Shown: piece after piece, positions 1-7,112 of the stretch
Numbering within the stretch: position 1 is the stretch's first letter
Layout of the letters: each line of letters begins with the position of its first letter
DNA from: Actinomycetes bacterium
GTDB lineage: Bacteria > Actinomycetota > Acidimicrobiia > Acidimicrobiales > Acidimicrobiaceae
Length of the DNA stretch: 7,306 bases
Direction of reading: 5' to 3'
Assembly (NCBI GenBank): GCA_021785315.1
Contig: JAJYFX010000084.1
Span: 1-7,306 of the forward strand
Position numbers and translations under genes: made by a program
Notes under the pieces: generated by a model
What the model was told of the DNA's origin: nothing
Seen by the model: the letters and a program-made list of their open reading frames with translations, nothing else
The model's database searches: none

Positions 1-1
1 A

Positions 2-511
2 CTCCCTCCAGGTGAACTTATATATGCAATCGACTTGGTCAAGCTGGCGCGCTCCTTGGGCGACTTTTCGATCGCAGTTGCAGCGCACCCGCAGGGCCAT
101 CCGGATTCCCCAAATCTCAAAGTGGACCGTTTGAGGCTCGCCAGGAAGTTGGAGCTTGCCGACATGGCTATAACCCAGTTCTTCTTTGTGGCTGACGACT
201 ATTTCAGGCTTGTGGACGATCTCGACAAGCTTGGGGTATCCAAGCCGGTTCTTCCTGGCGTCATGGCGCCCACGTCATTGAAAACCCTGGAGAGAATGGC
301 GGAGTTGTCTGGCGCAAAGATTCCCGACAGGGTGAGACAGCTTCTCTACGGCGCCGGCAATGATGCCAATGCGATCAAGTCGATCGGCGTTGGAATTGCA
401 ACTGAGCTCTCCGAGGAGCTCTTGAAACGCGGCGCTCCTGGAATTCATGTTTACACAATGAACGAAGCTGGCACCACAGTTGAGATATGCAAGCGTTTGG
501 GCCTAGGTTAG
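2..511 (+). CDS. metF: 5,10-methylenetetrahydrofolate reductase, C-terminal part (5' end outside window)
   Basis: This FAD enzyme reduces 5,10-methylene-THF to 5-methyl-THF, the methyl donor for methionine synthesis, in the cytoplasm. The frame is open from base 2, giving 169 visible residues. The TTG at 35 is not a real start, because family-typical sequence (YAIDLVKLARSLGDFSIAV) continues across it. MetF is usually about 290-300 residues, so roughly the first 125, including the catalytic Glu region and much of the flavin site, are off the window. Visible hallmarks are the GDFSIAVAAHPQGHP strand-loop, the ITQFFF strand whose Gln (visible residue 59) matches the folate-contacting Gln of E. 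coli MetF, the LPGVMAPTS segment, and the C-terminal HVYTMNEAGTTVEICKRLG, which matches the HFYTLN...ICHTLG ending of E. coli. The stop is TAG at 509-511. The frame looks intact. It lies 93 bp upstream of icd, which probably has its own promoter. Confidence 0.93.
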   Translation, partial: LPPGELIYAIDLVKLARSLGDFSIAVAAHPQGHPDSPNLKVDRLRLARKLELADMAITQFFFVADDYFRLVDDLDKLGVSKPVLPGVMAPTSLKTLERMAELSGAKIPDRVRQLLYGAGNDANAIKSIGVGIATELSEELLKRGAPGIHVYTMNEAGTTVEICKRLGLG

Positions 512-570
512 AGAAATGGCTGTAAATTGGTTGGGTCCACTTGTATATAACTTGTAATAAATATCATTTA

Positions 571-584
571 GACAGTTGACTGTC
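571..584. promoter_or_regulatory. Perfect 6-2-6 inverted repeat upstream of icd, candidate operator
   Basis: GACAGT-TG-ACTGTC is a perfect dyad 20 bp before the icd ATG and directly before a purine-rich AAAGGGG (585-591). The AT-rich stretch before it (541-570) contains possible promoter elements, for example TTGGGT at 531-536 and TAATAA at 555-560 with an 18-bp spacer. If those are used, the dyad would sit at the transcription start, a usual place for a repressor site. The dyad is directly visible. The promoter assignment and any regulator are inference, and a short RNA hairpin in the leader is an alternative. Confidence 0.35.
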
Positions 585-604
585 AAAGGGGTACTATCAA
601 GGCT

Positions 605-1801
605 ATGGCTGAAAAAATTACTATGTCGAGCTCGGGCTCGCTCAATGTTCCAGATGAACCAATAATCCCTTTTATTGAAGGTGACGGAACCGGTGTTGAT
701 ATATGGCCGGCGGCGCAACTTGTTATGGATGCCGCGGCCAAGAAATATAATAAGAAAATTGCCTGGAAAGAGGTTCTTGCTGGCGAGAAGGCTTTCAACG
801 AGACTGGCAGCTGGTTGCCTGACGAGACTGTCGAAGCTTTCAAGAGCCATCTGATCGGTATCAAAGGTCCGCTGACCACTCCGATTGGAGGCGGCATACG
901 CTCGCTGAATGTTGCCCTTAGGCAGCTATTAGATCTTTACGTTTGCTTGCGTCCGGTGCGTTGGTTCCAAGGCGTTCCCTCGCCCGTGGTTCATCCTGAG
1001 AAAGTTGATATGGTTATTTTCAGGGAGAACACGGAGGACGTTTACTCGGGTCTTGAACTCGAGGCCAATTCAGAAGGCGCAAACAACCTTATTGAGTATC
1101 TTCGAAGCTCCTTCGGATGGAATATCAGAGACGCATCAGGCATTGGCGTAAAACCTGTATCTGAAGTGGGATCCAAGCGCCTGATCAGGGCTGCTATCGA
1201 GTACGCGCTTTACCACAACCGCAAGAGCGTAACTCTAGTCCACAAGGGAAACATTATGAAGTTTACTGAGGGCGCTTTTAGGAACTGGGGATACGAACTC
1301 GTTCGCGAGGAGTTTGCCGATGTAGCTGTCGGATGGGACGACTGCGGTGGAAATCCAGGAGGCAAGCTCCTGGTCAAGGATTCAATTGCCGACATTACCC
1401 TGCAGCAGGTGCTGACGCGCCCGGATGAATTTGATGTCATCGCAACCTTGAATCTGAACGGGGACTATCTGTCTGATGCGCTGGCTGCCCAGGTTGGTGG
1501 GATTGGGATCGCTCCTGGTGGGAATATCAATTATGTCACCGGGCACGGAATTTTTGAAGCGACCCATGGCACTGCTCCCAAGTATGCCGGCCAGGACAAG
1601 GTGAATCCGGGATCGGTAATTCTCTCCGGCGTCATGATGTTTGAACACCTTGGCTGGAAAGACGCTGCAAGTGATATTGTCAAGGCAATTGAAGCCACCA
1701 TCGCGGACAAAGTTGTCACCTACGATTTTGCGCGGTTGATGCAGGGTGCTACTGAAGTAAAGTGTTCTGAGTTTGCCTCAGCGATAGTAGATCGCTTATA
1801 A
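605..1801 (+). CDS. icd: NADP-dependent isocitrate dehydrogenase, E. coli-type
   Basis: Cytoplasmic TCA-cycle enzyme that oxidatively decarboxylates isocitrate to 2-oxoglutarate with NADP+. The 398-residue product aligns along its length with E. coli Icd (416 residues), with a slightly shorter N-terminus. Substrate-site motifs are [13 protein letters not shown] (93-107 region, Ser100 equivalent to E. coli Ser113), [13 protein letters not shown] with catalytic Tyr147, Lys214 in [12 protein letters not shown] (E. coli Lys230), and metal ligands Asp287 and Asp291 in [15 protein letters not shown]. The NADP determinants of E. coli (Lys344, Tyr345, Val351, Tyr391, Arg395) are all present as Lys326, Tyr327, Val333, Tyr373 and Arg377, so NADP use is well supported. 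Ser100 could in principle be phosphorylated by AceK, but no aceK is in view. ATG 605 was chosen over ATG 623 because neither has an ideal Shine-Dalgarno and 605 lies nearer the AAAGGGG at 585-591. mdh follows 99 bp downstream. Confidence 0.96.
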   Translation: MAEKITMSSSGSLNVPDEPIIPFIEGDGTGVDIWPAAQLVMDAAAKKYNKKIAWKEVLAGEKAFNETGSWLPDETVEAFKSHLIGIKGPLTTPIGGGIRSLNVALRQLLDLYVCLRPVRWFQGVPSPVVHPEKVDMVIFRENTEDVYSGLELEANSEGANNLIEYLRSSFGWNIRDASGIGVKPVSEVGSKRLIRAAIEYALYHNRKSVTLVHKGNIMKFTEGAFRNWGYELVREEFADVAVGWDDCGGNPGGKLLVKDSIADITLQQVLTRPDEFDVIATLNLNGDYLSDALAAQVGGIGIAPGGNINYVTGHGIFEATHGTAPKYAGQDKVNPGSVILSGVMMFEHLGWKDAASDIVKAIEATIADKVVTYDFARLMQGATEVKCSEFASAIVDRL

Positions 1802-1822
1802 GCGGCCAGTTGGTATCCGGTG

Positions 1823-1879
1823 ACCGCGATGCTCGGCGGGCGATGGAAGGTTGATTTTCTGAGCCCATTGAGTCGCGGT
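1823..1879 (+). other. Possible mRNA stem-loop in the icd-mdh spacer
   Basis: ACCGCGA (1823-1829) is the exact reverse complement of TCGCGGT (1873-1879). Inside it, GCTC (1831-1834) can pair with GAGC (1861-1864). If formed, this would be a long-range hairpin in the leader just before the mdh ribosome binding site (GGAG at 1892-1895). No run of T follows, so it is not a Rho-independent terminator. A 7-bp pairing across 43 bases can arise by chance, so confidence is low. Confidence 0.2.
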
Positions 1880-1900
1880 GTTATCTGAATTGGAGTAGTA

Positions 1901-2896
1901 ATGTCAAAAATCAAAAAAGATCCTATTCATGTGGCAGTAACTGGTGCAGCTGGTCAGATCAGTTATTCGTTACTTTTTCGCATTGCTTCAGGAGCCATGC
2001 TAGGCGAAGACCAACCGGTGGTTTTGAGGCTTATTGAGATCGAACCGGCAATGAAGGCGCTGGAAGGCGTCGCTATGGAGCTGGACGATTGCGCCTTCCC
2101 GCTTTTGTCCGATATTGTCTTGACCACCGATCTAAATGTGGGCTTTGATAATACCTCATGGGCACTCCTTGTCGGAGCGATGCCTCGCAAAGCAGGCATG
2201 GAGCGAGGCGACCTGCTTTCGGTCAATGGCGGAATTTTTGGTCCTCAGGGACGAGCCATTCAAGAGAACGCCAACTCTGACATAAGAGTACTTGTGGTTG
2301 GCAATCCGTGTAACACCAACTGTCTTATTGCGCGATCGAGCGCCCGGGACGTTCCAGCGGAACGCTTTTTTGCCATGACCAGACTCGATCAAAATCGGGC
2401 CAAGACGCAGCTGGCCAAAAAAGCCGGAGCATCTGTCGACGATGTCACCAATATGGCAATCTGGGGAAACCATTCAGCTACACAGTTCCCTGACTTTGCC
2501 AATGCCCGAATCTACGGAGTTCCCGTCCCAGAGGTGATCTCAGATCACGATTGGTTGCATGGTGGATTCATCAGCACTGTTCAAAAGCGTGGTGCCGCCG
2601 TTATCGATGCCAGGGGTGCCTCCTCCGCCGCATCTGCGGCAAATGCAGCCATTGATTCTGTAAAAAGTGTGGTAAATCCGACCCCTAAGGGCGATTGGGT
2701 ATCATTAGCGGTCGTCTCCAACGGTGAATACGGAATTCCGGAGGGACTTCAATTTGGATTCCCTGTTGTCTCGACCGGAGATTCGTGGAGCGTGGTTGAA
2801 GGACTGCATCATGACGAGTTTGCTTCCGAGAAAATAAAGGCCACTATGGCTGAACTGGTTGCGGAGCGATCTGAGGTCGAATCGCTGCTGGGATAG
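1901..2896 (+). CDS. mdh: NAD-dependent malate dehydrogenase (cytosolic/Thermus type)
   Basis: Interconverts malate and oxaloacetate with NAD in the TCA cycle. The 331-residue product matches the cytosolic-type bacterial MDH family throughout. The N-terminal Rossmann fold has VTGAAGQI (13-20). The beta-2 loop [11 protein letters not shown] (46-56) starts with the Glu that binds the NAD ribose, resembling the NAD-type EIPQAMK loop of Thermus MDH. The substrate arginines are Arg96 and Arg102 ([12 protein letters not shown]) and Arg166. The catalytic Asp163/His191 pair lies in TRLDQNRAK and WGNHS. Late family motifs [19 protein letters not shown] (238-251) and GEYGIPEGL (275-283) are present. 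One oddity is that the third glycine of the GxxGxxG loop is Ser21 (AGT), where close relatives as I recall them have Gly or Ala. The start has GGAG 5 bases upstream of ATG. The gene probably shares a transcript with icd, making a two-enzyme TCA unit. Confidence 0.96.
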   Translation: MSKIKKDPIHVAVTGAAGQISYSLLFRIASGAMLGEDQPVVLRLIEIEPAMKALEGVAMELDDCAFPLLSDIVLTTDLNVGFDNTSWALLVGAMPRKAGMERGDLLSVNGGIFGPQGRAIQENANSDIRVLVVGNPCNTNCLIARSSARDVPAERFFAMTRLDQNRAKTQLAKKAGASVDDVTNMAIWGNHSATQFPDFANARIYGVPVPEVISDHDWLHGGFISTVQKRGAAVIDARGASSAASAANAAIDSVKSVVNPTPKGDWVSLAVVSNGEYGIPEGLQFGFPVVSTGDSWSVVEGLHHDEFASEKIKATMAELVAERSEVESLLG

Positions 2897-2897
2897 C

Positions 2898-2968
2898 AAG
2901 CTTTCCCGGCAGCAGCAGACAGACTGGCCTCAGATGCCTGGGGGGAGGGTCGTTCGAATCCCGAGCTT
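2898..2968 (+). other. tRNA-Leu(CAG)-like relic in the convergent intergenic gap
   Basis: The 147-bp gap between mdh and the converging SCP2 gene contains AGCAGACAGACTGG, then CCTCAGATGCCTGG, then GTTCGAATCCC. These resemble the D-loop end, the anticodon arm (U33, CAG anticodon, stem CTGGC/GCCTG with one mismatch) and the T-loop of tRNA-Leu. AAGCT (2898-2902) pairs with AGCTT (2964-2968) at tRNA-like separation. However, the D-stem and T-stem do not pair, and the long variable arm of a leucine tRNA is missing. It cannot be a working tRNA. It is either a decayed copy or chance similarity. Confidence 0.2.
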
Positions 2969-3043
2969 AACTTGGTCGGGCGGGAAACGGCCCTTTGGCA
3001 TGTCTGTTCCTAATGTTGAATTGTCATGCGCTTGCAAATTCGT

Positions 3044-3415
3044 TTAAGCGAGGATCGTACTCAGTGATTTGGCGAGACGCGAAAGAACATCGACCGAATT
3101 GATGAAGTTCCCGGCATTGCCCTTGATCTTTATGCCGTCGTTTTCGATAGCTTCGGCAACGGATATTGTTCCCTGATTAATCGCGGCCGCCAGCTGGCGG
3201 TCGATAACTATGCCTACTTGGGAGCCTGGAACGGATCCCGGTTCAAGTCTTGCGCCGTTATTGTCAATTACGAGAGAAAAATAACTGCTGCCAGCGTCTG
3301 ACTTGAGTTCCACGGCAATTTCAAGCCTGGTAGTTTCATCTGGCTGGTGTTGAAGCCGCGCCAGAGCTACATTACTTGCATCAATCCACTTTTGTGTTCC
3401 AATATCTTCAGGCAT
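3044..3415 (-). CDS. SCP2 sterol-carrier-domain protein, small lipid-binding protein
   Basis: A 123-residue protein made almost wholly of an SCP2-like fold, which binds lipids or acyl-CoAs in a hydrophobic groove. The visible signature is a beta-rich first half (LEIAVELKSD, SSYFSLVIDNNGARLEPG) followed by VGIVIDRQLAAAINQGTISVAEAIENDG-type and IKIKGNAGNFINSV segments (68-107), the usual SCP2 pattern of 'D-x-x-x-L-x-x-x-x-x-G-x-x-x-x-x-x-A' then a 'G-x-(I/L)-K-(I/V)-x-G' strand. No signal peptide or membrane helix is seen, so it is cytoplasmic. The open frame extends 34 codons upstream to 3517. The ATG at 3415 was chosen because AGGA lies 9 bases before it and the extension (ASRSHLGSHK and similar) has no family character. 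It converges on mdh and diverges from the AAA+/VWA operon. Its ligand cannot be read from the sequence. Confidence 0.8.
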   Translation of the reverse strand: MPEDIGTQKWIDASNVALARLQHQPDETTRLEIAVELKSDAGSSYFSLVIDNNGARLEPGSVPGSQVGIVIDRQLAAAINQGTISVAEAIENDGIKIKGNAGNFINSVDVLSRLAKSLSTILA

Positions 3416-3420
3416 CTTAT

Positions 3421-3440
3421 GAGATCCTAAATGTGATCTC
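3421..3440. promoter_or_regulatory. Perfect GAGATC-N8-GATCTC inverted repeat before the SCP2 gene
   Basis: Two perfect 6-base arms separated by 8 bases end 5 bp upstream of the SCP2 start codon. Read on the minus strand, the downstream arm overlaps the AGGA Shine-Dalgarno. It could therefore be a DNA operator or an RNA hairpin that hides the ribosome binding site. It lies in the divergent region between the SCP2 gene and the AAA+/VWA operon, so one regulator could touch both. The function is inferred; only the dyad is seen. Confidence 0.35.
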
Positions 3441-3622
3441 GACGCATTCGACCTTTTATGAACCGGCAACCCATCTGTCGTGAAGCAAAATTGTTCATCG
3501 GTTTCCCAGCCTGGCAATTAGAAGGCGTGAGCTGGATATAAAACTCATATCTCTTCCATCGCCGCACTTTCGTCTCCGATGAGCTTCGATCAATAAGGGC
3601 CAGGGCAGCGTAATATGAGTTG

Positions 3623-5020
3623 ATGGACAAGAAAGCTAAAAGTCTGCGGGACCTGAAGGAAAGCGGTTACGTCACCAGACCGGTGAAACAGGAAATTCGA
3701 GATAACGCTCTTGCGCGCATAAAAGACGGAGTTCCCCTCATAGAGGGCATAAGCGGCTATGACGATACTGTGCTTCCATCTTTGGAAGTGGCGCTAATTT
3801 CGGGGCACGACATTATTCTTCTAGGTGAAAGGGGGCAGGCCAAGACTAGGATTATCCGAGGTCTCACGTCGCTGTTGGATGAGTGGACCCCGATTGTGGC
3901 GGGTGCGGAATTGAATGATGATCCGCTCCAGCCGACATCGCGGTATGCCAAGGAAAAGATTGGCGAGATGGGGGACGAAACTCCTATCGAATGGATTCAC
4001 AGGTCGCAGCGGTATTCGGAGAAACTTGCGACTCCAGACACTTCGATGTCCGACCTGATTGGCGAGGTTGATCCCATTAAGGTTGCCGAAGGACGCTACC
4101 TCTCTGATGAATACACCCTTCACTACGGGTTGGTGCCACGCACAAATCGTGGCATATTTGCCATAAATGAACTCCCCGATTTGGCCGAGAGAATTCAGGT
4201 AGGATTGCTCAATCTGCTCGAGGAGCGAGACGTCCAGATAAGGGGCTATAAAATTCGCCTTGAGCTAGACCTGATGTTCCTGGCAACCGCAAACCCCGAA
4301 GACTACACCAACAGAGGGCGGTTGATAACCCCGCTGAAGGATCGATTTGGAACTCAGCTGAGGACACATTATCCGAATAATTTGGAAATTGAAATGGCGA
4401 TCATGAAGCAGGAAAGCTCTGCCCTGGCAGTTGGGGGCAAGGTGCACGTGCCGGAATTCATGTCGGAGTTGGTTGCCGATATTTCCCAGCAGGCCAGGAA
4501 GAATCCCTCGATAAATCAGCGCTCAGGCGTCTCAGTGCGGATGAGCGTGGCGAATTACGAGTCAATGATATCTTCTGCAACCAGAAGATCGCTGATCCTT
4601 GGCGAGGAAGAAGTCGTTCCACGGATTTCGGACCTTTGGGCGCTTGCGTCCTCGATGTCCGGCAAGATCGAGATTGACGCTTTTGAGCTGGATGCCGAAA
4701 AGGAGCTGATTCCAAGACTTTTGTCCAGCGCGGTGCTAAGGGCTTTTCGCCAACGATTCAGCGTAGACCAGCTCAGGGGCATCATAAGCTATTTCGATTC
4801 CCAGGAGATCGTAGAGCTTGGTCCATCTGTTACTTCCCCAGAGTACGTTTCATTCGTTGAAAAGGTGCCAGGGCTGTCCGAAGCTTTGAAAAAGCTAGAT
4901 GACAGTTCGCCGGGAGCGGTTGCATCTTCGGTGGAGCTAATCCTTGAAGGGCTTCACCTGTCCAAGAAACTCAACAAGCGGGAGCAGTCTGGAAGAGTTG
5001 GTTATTTTAATAAGGGCTGA
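3623..5020 (+). CDS. MoxR / Mg-chelatase-I-like AAA+ ATPase (Rv0958-like)
   Basis: A 465-residue cytoplasmic AAA+ ATPase of the ChlI/MoxR helix-2-insert clade, similar in length and motifs to mycobacterial Rv0958 (annotated as possible magnesium chelatase). Numbering is from ATG 3623. The Walker A motif is GERGQAKT (68-75, Lys74). A clade insert containing DLIGEVDPIKVA follows at about 144-155. Walker B is GIFAINEL with Asn182-Glu183 in place of the usual Asp-Glu. Sensor 1 is Asn224 in LATANPEDYT, the arginine-finger candidate is Arg241 in PLKDRFG, and the sensor-2 region is RSGVSVRMSVANYE (about 300-313). A helical C-terminal lid domain follows. An in-frame TAA at 3611 restricts the start to TTG 3620 or ATG 3623. 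No strong Shine-Dalgarno is seen. The VWA partner gene begins 5 bp after the stop. It likely forms a hexamer that drives a VWA-bound client. The client is unknown, and a role in metal-chelatase reactions is unproven. Confidence 0.88.
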   Translation: MDKKAKSLRDLKESGYVTRPVKQEIRDNALARIKDGVPLIEGISGYDDTVLPSLEVALISGHDIILLGERGQAKTRIIRGLTSLLDEWTPIVAGAELNDDPLQPTSRYAKEKIGEMGDETPIEWIHRSQRYSEKLATPDTSMSDLIGEVDPIKVAEGRYLSDEYTLHYGLVPRTNRGIFAINELPDLAERIQVGLLNLLEERDVQIRGYKIRLELDLMFLATANPEDYTNRGRLITPLKDRFGTQLRTHYPNNLEIEMAIMKQESSALAVGGKVHVPEFMSELVADISQQARKNPSINQRSGVSVRMSVANYESMISSATRRSLILGEEEVVPRISDLWALASSMSGKIEIDAFELDAEKELIPRLLSSAVLRAFRQRFSVDQLRGIISYFDSQEIVELGPSVTSPEYVSFVEKVPGLSEALKKLDDSSPGAVASSVELILEGLHLSKKLNKREQSGRVGYFNKG

Positions 5021-5025
5021 AATCG

Positions 5026-7023
5026 ATGAGCTATGAACCATTTAACTTTATTTACGAACGATGGGATGGAACTCAGAGTCCCACCGACCTGAATGGCCAG
5101 GAGCTCTTTGATGAGATACGCGACTCTCTTTTGTACCATGGAGATGTTTCCGCTGCTCTCAAGAAGCTGCTAAGCGAAGGCTTCAAGGATCGTCAAGGCA
5201 ACATGACGAGTGGCCTCAAAGACATGGTGGAACGGTTGGCTCGGCGCAGGCGGGAGATTCTGTCGCAGAATGATCCAACTGGAATATTGCAGGAGATCTC
5301 GGATGCGCTTGACGAGATTGTACGAACTGAGCAGGGCGCTATCGATTCCAAGATTAAGGATCTGGGTGACAACAGCAGCTCTGCTTCTCAACAGGCCCGA
5401 GACCGGTTGAACACCAAAGGGCTTGAATTGTCCACGATGGCAAATAACCCGGTTTCGCGTATTCAGTCTTTGAAGGACTATGAGTTTGAATCGCCCGAGG
5501 CGGCACAGGCGTTCCAGGATCTGATGGAGCGGGTGTCTCAGCAGTTGCTTGATAGTTTTTTCCATTCGATGAGACGCGGTCTTGAGTCGCAGGACGAAGA
5601 AGCCGTAAGTCAAATGCGCGAAATGCTTGCGGACCTGAACCGCCTGCTTTCCAATTTTCGCGAAGGCAAAAATACCGATGCCGAATTCAACGAATTCATG
5701 CAAAAGTGGGGCAGTAACTTCCCACCTGGAATCAATTCGGTTGAGGATTTAGCCCGCTTCCTAGCGGCACAGATGCAGGCAACGTCGGCCATGTTGAACT
5801 CTCTCTCACCTGAGCAAAGGCGGGAGCTGATGGAACTGTCGCAGGTTCTTATGGATGATCTTGACTTGGGTTGGCAGCTTAGCCAGCTGGGCGAGAATCT
5901 GGCACCCTTTATGGGTGCTGGAACCCCCAGATATGGCTTTTACGGTGATCAACCGATGAGTCTCGGTTCAGCCCCAGGAATCTTTTCTGAATTGGGTGAG
6001 TTGTCGGATCTCGAGTCGTTCCTTCGTCAGGTGTCCTCGCCCGCCGATTTGGCTGATGTGGATTTGGAACAGCTTGAAAATGCGTTAGGCAAGGGAGCTA
6101 GGGAGGCGCTTGAGCGTTTGGCAAAGGTTGCTGCTTCGCTGGAAGAAGCCGGGCTGGTCGTTAGTAGTGATTCGAGAATGGTGCTCACACCCAAGGGAAT
6201 GAGGCGCATCGGCGAGTCTGCCCTTTCTGAACTCTTCTCAAGAGGAGAGGATGCGCGTTTGGGCGATCATGCCTTGACTAGGAGCGGGATTGGAAATGAT
6301 CTGGAGTTCGACAGCAAGGTTTACGAGTTCGGCGATCCTTTCAATCTGAATATCAACAAGACCATTCGCAATGCTCTTCTTAGATCTGGATCCCAAATTC
6401 CGCTAAAGATCACGCCGGCTGATTTTGAGATCGAAAAGACGGAGAAGCAGTCGCTTGCCTCCACGGTTCTGCTGCTGGACCTCTCCTTATCCATGCCATT
6501 AAGAGACAATTTTCTCACAGCGAAAAAGGTTGCGCTTGCCCTGCATTCCCTAATAAGCACGAAATATCCAAAGGACTCGCTTGCCATTGTGGGATTTTCG
6601 GAGGTGGCCAGGCGGATAGAGCCTTATGCGCTGCCCGAGGTTTCTTGGGATTATGTTTATGGGACCAATATGGAGCACGCCCTGTTGATGGCACGCGAGA
6701 TTCTTCGGTTCGAGGATGGGCATAAACAGATAATCATGATTACCGATGGAGAACCGACTGCACATATCTTACCTGATGGGGAAGTATTTTTTAGCTATCC
6801 TTCAAGCCCGGAAACTATCGCAGCTACTCTCAAGGAGGTTATGCGCTGTACCAGAGAGGATATAACGATCAATACTTTTGTTCTGGATGCCACATGGGAG
6901 CTGAAGAAGTTTATGGAGAAGTTCGCATCCATCAACAAAGGCAGAGTTTTCTACACCGATCCGGAGAACCTGGGAAAGTTTGTGCTAGTAGATTTTCTCG
7001 CACATAGAAGCAAGGTAGTCTGA
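5026..7023 (+). CDS. VWA-domain partner protein of the AAA+ ATPase (Rv0959-like)
   Basis: A 665-residue cytoplasmic protein with a long helical, charged N-terminal region (about 20-350, including LARRRREIL at 71-79) and a C-terminal von Willebrand A domain (about 475-660). Residues about 360-406, with LEEAGLVV, LTPKGMRRIGESAL and similar, look like a small winged-helix-type module between them. The MIDAS metal site is complete: DLSLS (Asp485, Ser487, Ser489), Thr547 in YGTNM and Asp574 in ITDGEPTAH. Length and motifs, including the GEVFFSYPSSPETIA stretch after the MIDAS Asp, match what I recall of Rv0959 (672 residues). No signal peptide or transmembrane helix is seen. AAGGG (5012-5016), inside the end of the ATPase gene, is 9 bases before the ATG, so translation is probably coupled. 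By analogy with BchD, CbbO, NorD and ViaA, this subunit would link the ATPase ring to a client protein or metal cofactor. The client is unknown. Confidence 0.88.
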   Translation: MSYEPFNFIYERWDGTQSPTDLNGQELFDEIRDSLLYHGDVSAALKKLLSEGFKDRQGNMTSGLKDMVERLARRRREILSQNDPTGILQEISDALDEIVRTEQGAIDSKIKDLGDNSSSASQQARDRLNTKGLELSTMANNPVSRIQSLKDYEFESPEAAQAFQDLMERVSQQLLDSFFHSMRRGLESQDEEAVSQMREMLADLNRLLSNFREGKNTDAEFNEFMQKWGSNFPPGINSVEDLARFLAAQMQATSAMLNSLSPEQRRELMELSQVLMDDLDLGWQLSQLGENLAPFMGAGTPRYGFYGDQPMSLGSAPGIFSELGELSDLESFLRQVSSPADLADVDLEQLENALGKGAREALERLAKVAASLEEAGLVVSSDSRMVLTPKGMRRIGESALSELFSRGEDARLGDHALTRSGIGNDLEFDSKVYEFGDPFNLNINKTIRNALLRSGSQIPLKITPADFEIEKTEKQSLASTVLLLDLSLSMPLRDNFLTAKKVALALHSLISTKYPKDSLAIVGFSEVARRIEPYALPEVSWDYVYGTNMEHALLMAREILRFEDGHKQIIMITDGEPTAHILPDGEVFFSYPSSPETIAATLKEVMRCTREDITINTFVLDATWELKKFMEKFASINKGRVFYTDPENLGKFVLVDFLAHRSKVV

Positions 7024-7112
7024 CCTGACCAATCCCGCCTGGAGTTAGAACCAAACTGCCGCCGTTGCCGTAGGCGCCAGCTGGGCATTCAGGCTACCCC
7101 TTATGCACTTAT

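Noticed and set aside
503..897. Minus-strand open frames of 115 and 104 codons over the icd start
   Set aside because: Both are antisense to the conserved icd N-terminus, overlap each other and show no family similarity.
2978..2996. Possible terminator, GGGC-N8-GCCC followed by TTT, after mdh
   Set aside because: A 4-bp stem and three T residues are too weak to call a Rho-independent terminator.
2859..3047. 62-codon plus-strand open frame overlapping the mdh 3' end and the convergent gap
   Set aside because: It begins inside mdh in another frame, has no ribosome binding site or recognisable protein character, and ends at the SCP2 stop region.
3416..3517. 34-residue N-terminal extension of the SCP2 protein
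   Set aside because: The ATG at 3415 has AGGA at good spacing and gives the usual SCP2 length. The extension would translate the dyad and probable promoter region.
3537..3542. TATAAA as a -10 element for the AAA+/VWA operon
   Set aside because: No acceptable -35 was found 16-18 bases upstream, so it is too weak to list as a promoter, although some promoter must lie in this gap.
3615..3623. Mini-frame ATG AGT TGA just before the AAA+ start
   Set aside because: Two codons and a stop overlapping the real start. Translational reinitiation is conceivable but nothing else supports it.
5170..5703. 177-codon minus-strand open frame inside the VWA gene
   Set aside because: It is antisense to a well-supported gene, its translation has no recognisable motif, and its codons mirror the helical N-terminal region of the VWA protein.
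7024..7112. Terminator or small gene after the VWA gene
   Set aside because: I saw no stable stem followed by T residues and no small open frame with a ribosome binding site in this stretch.
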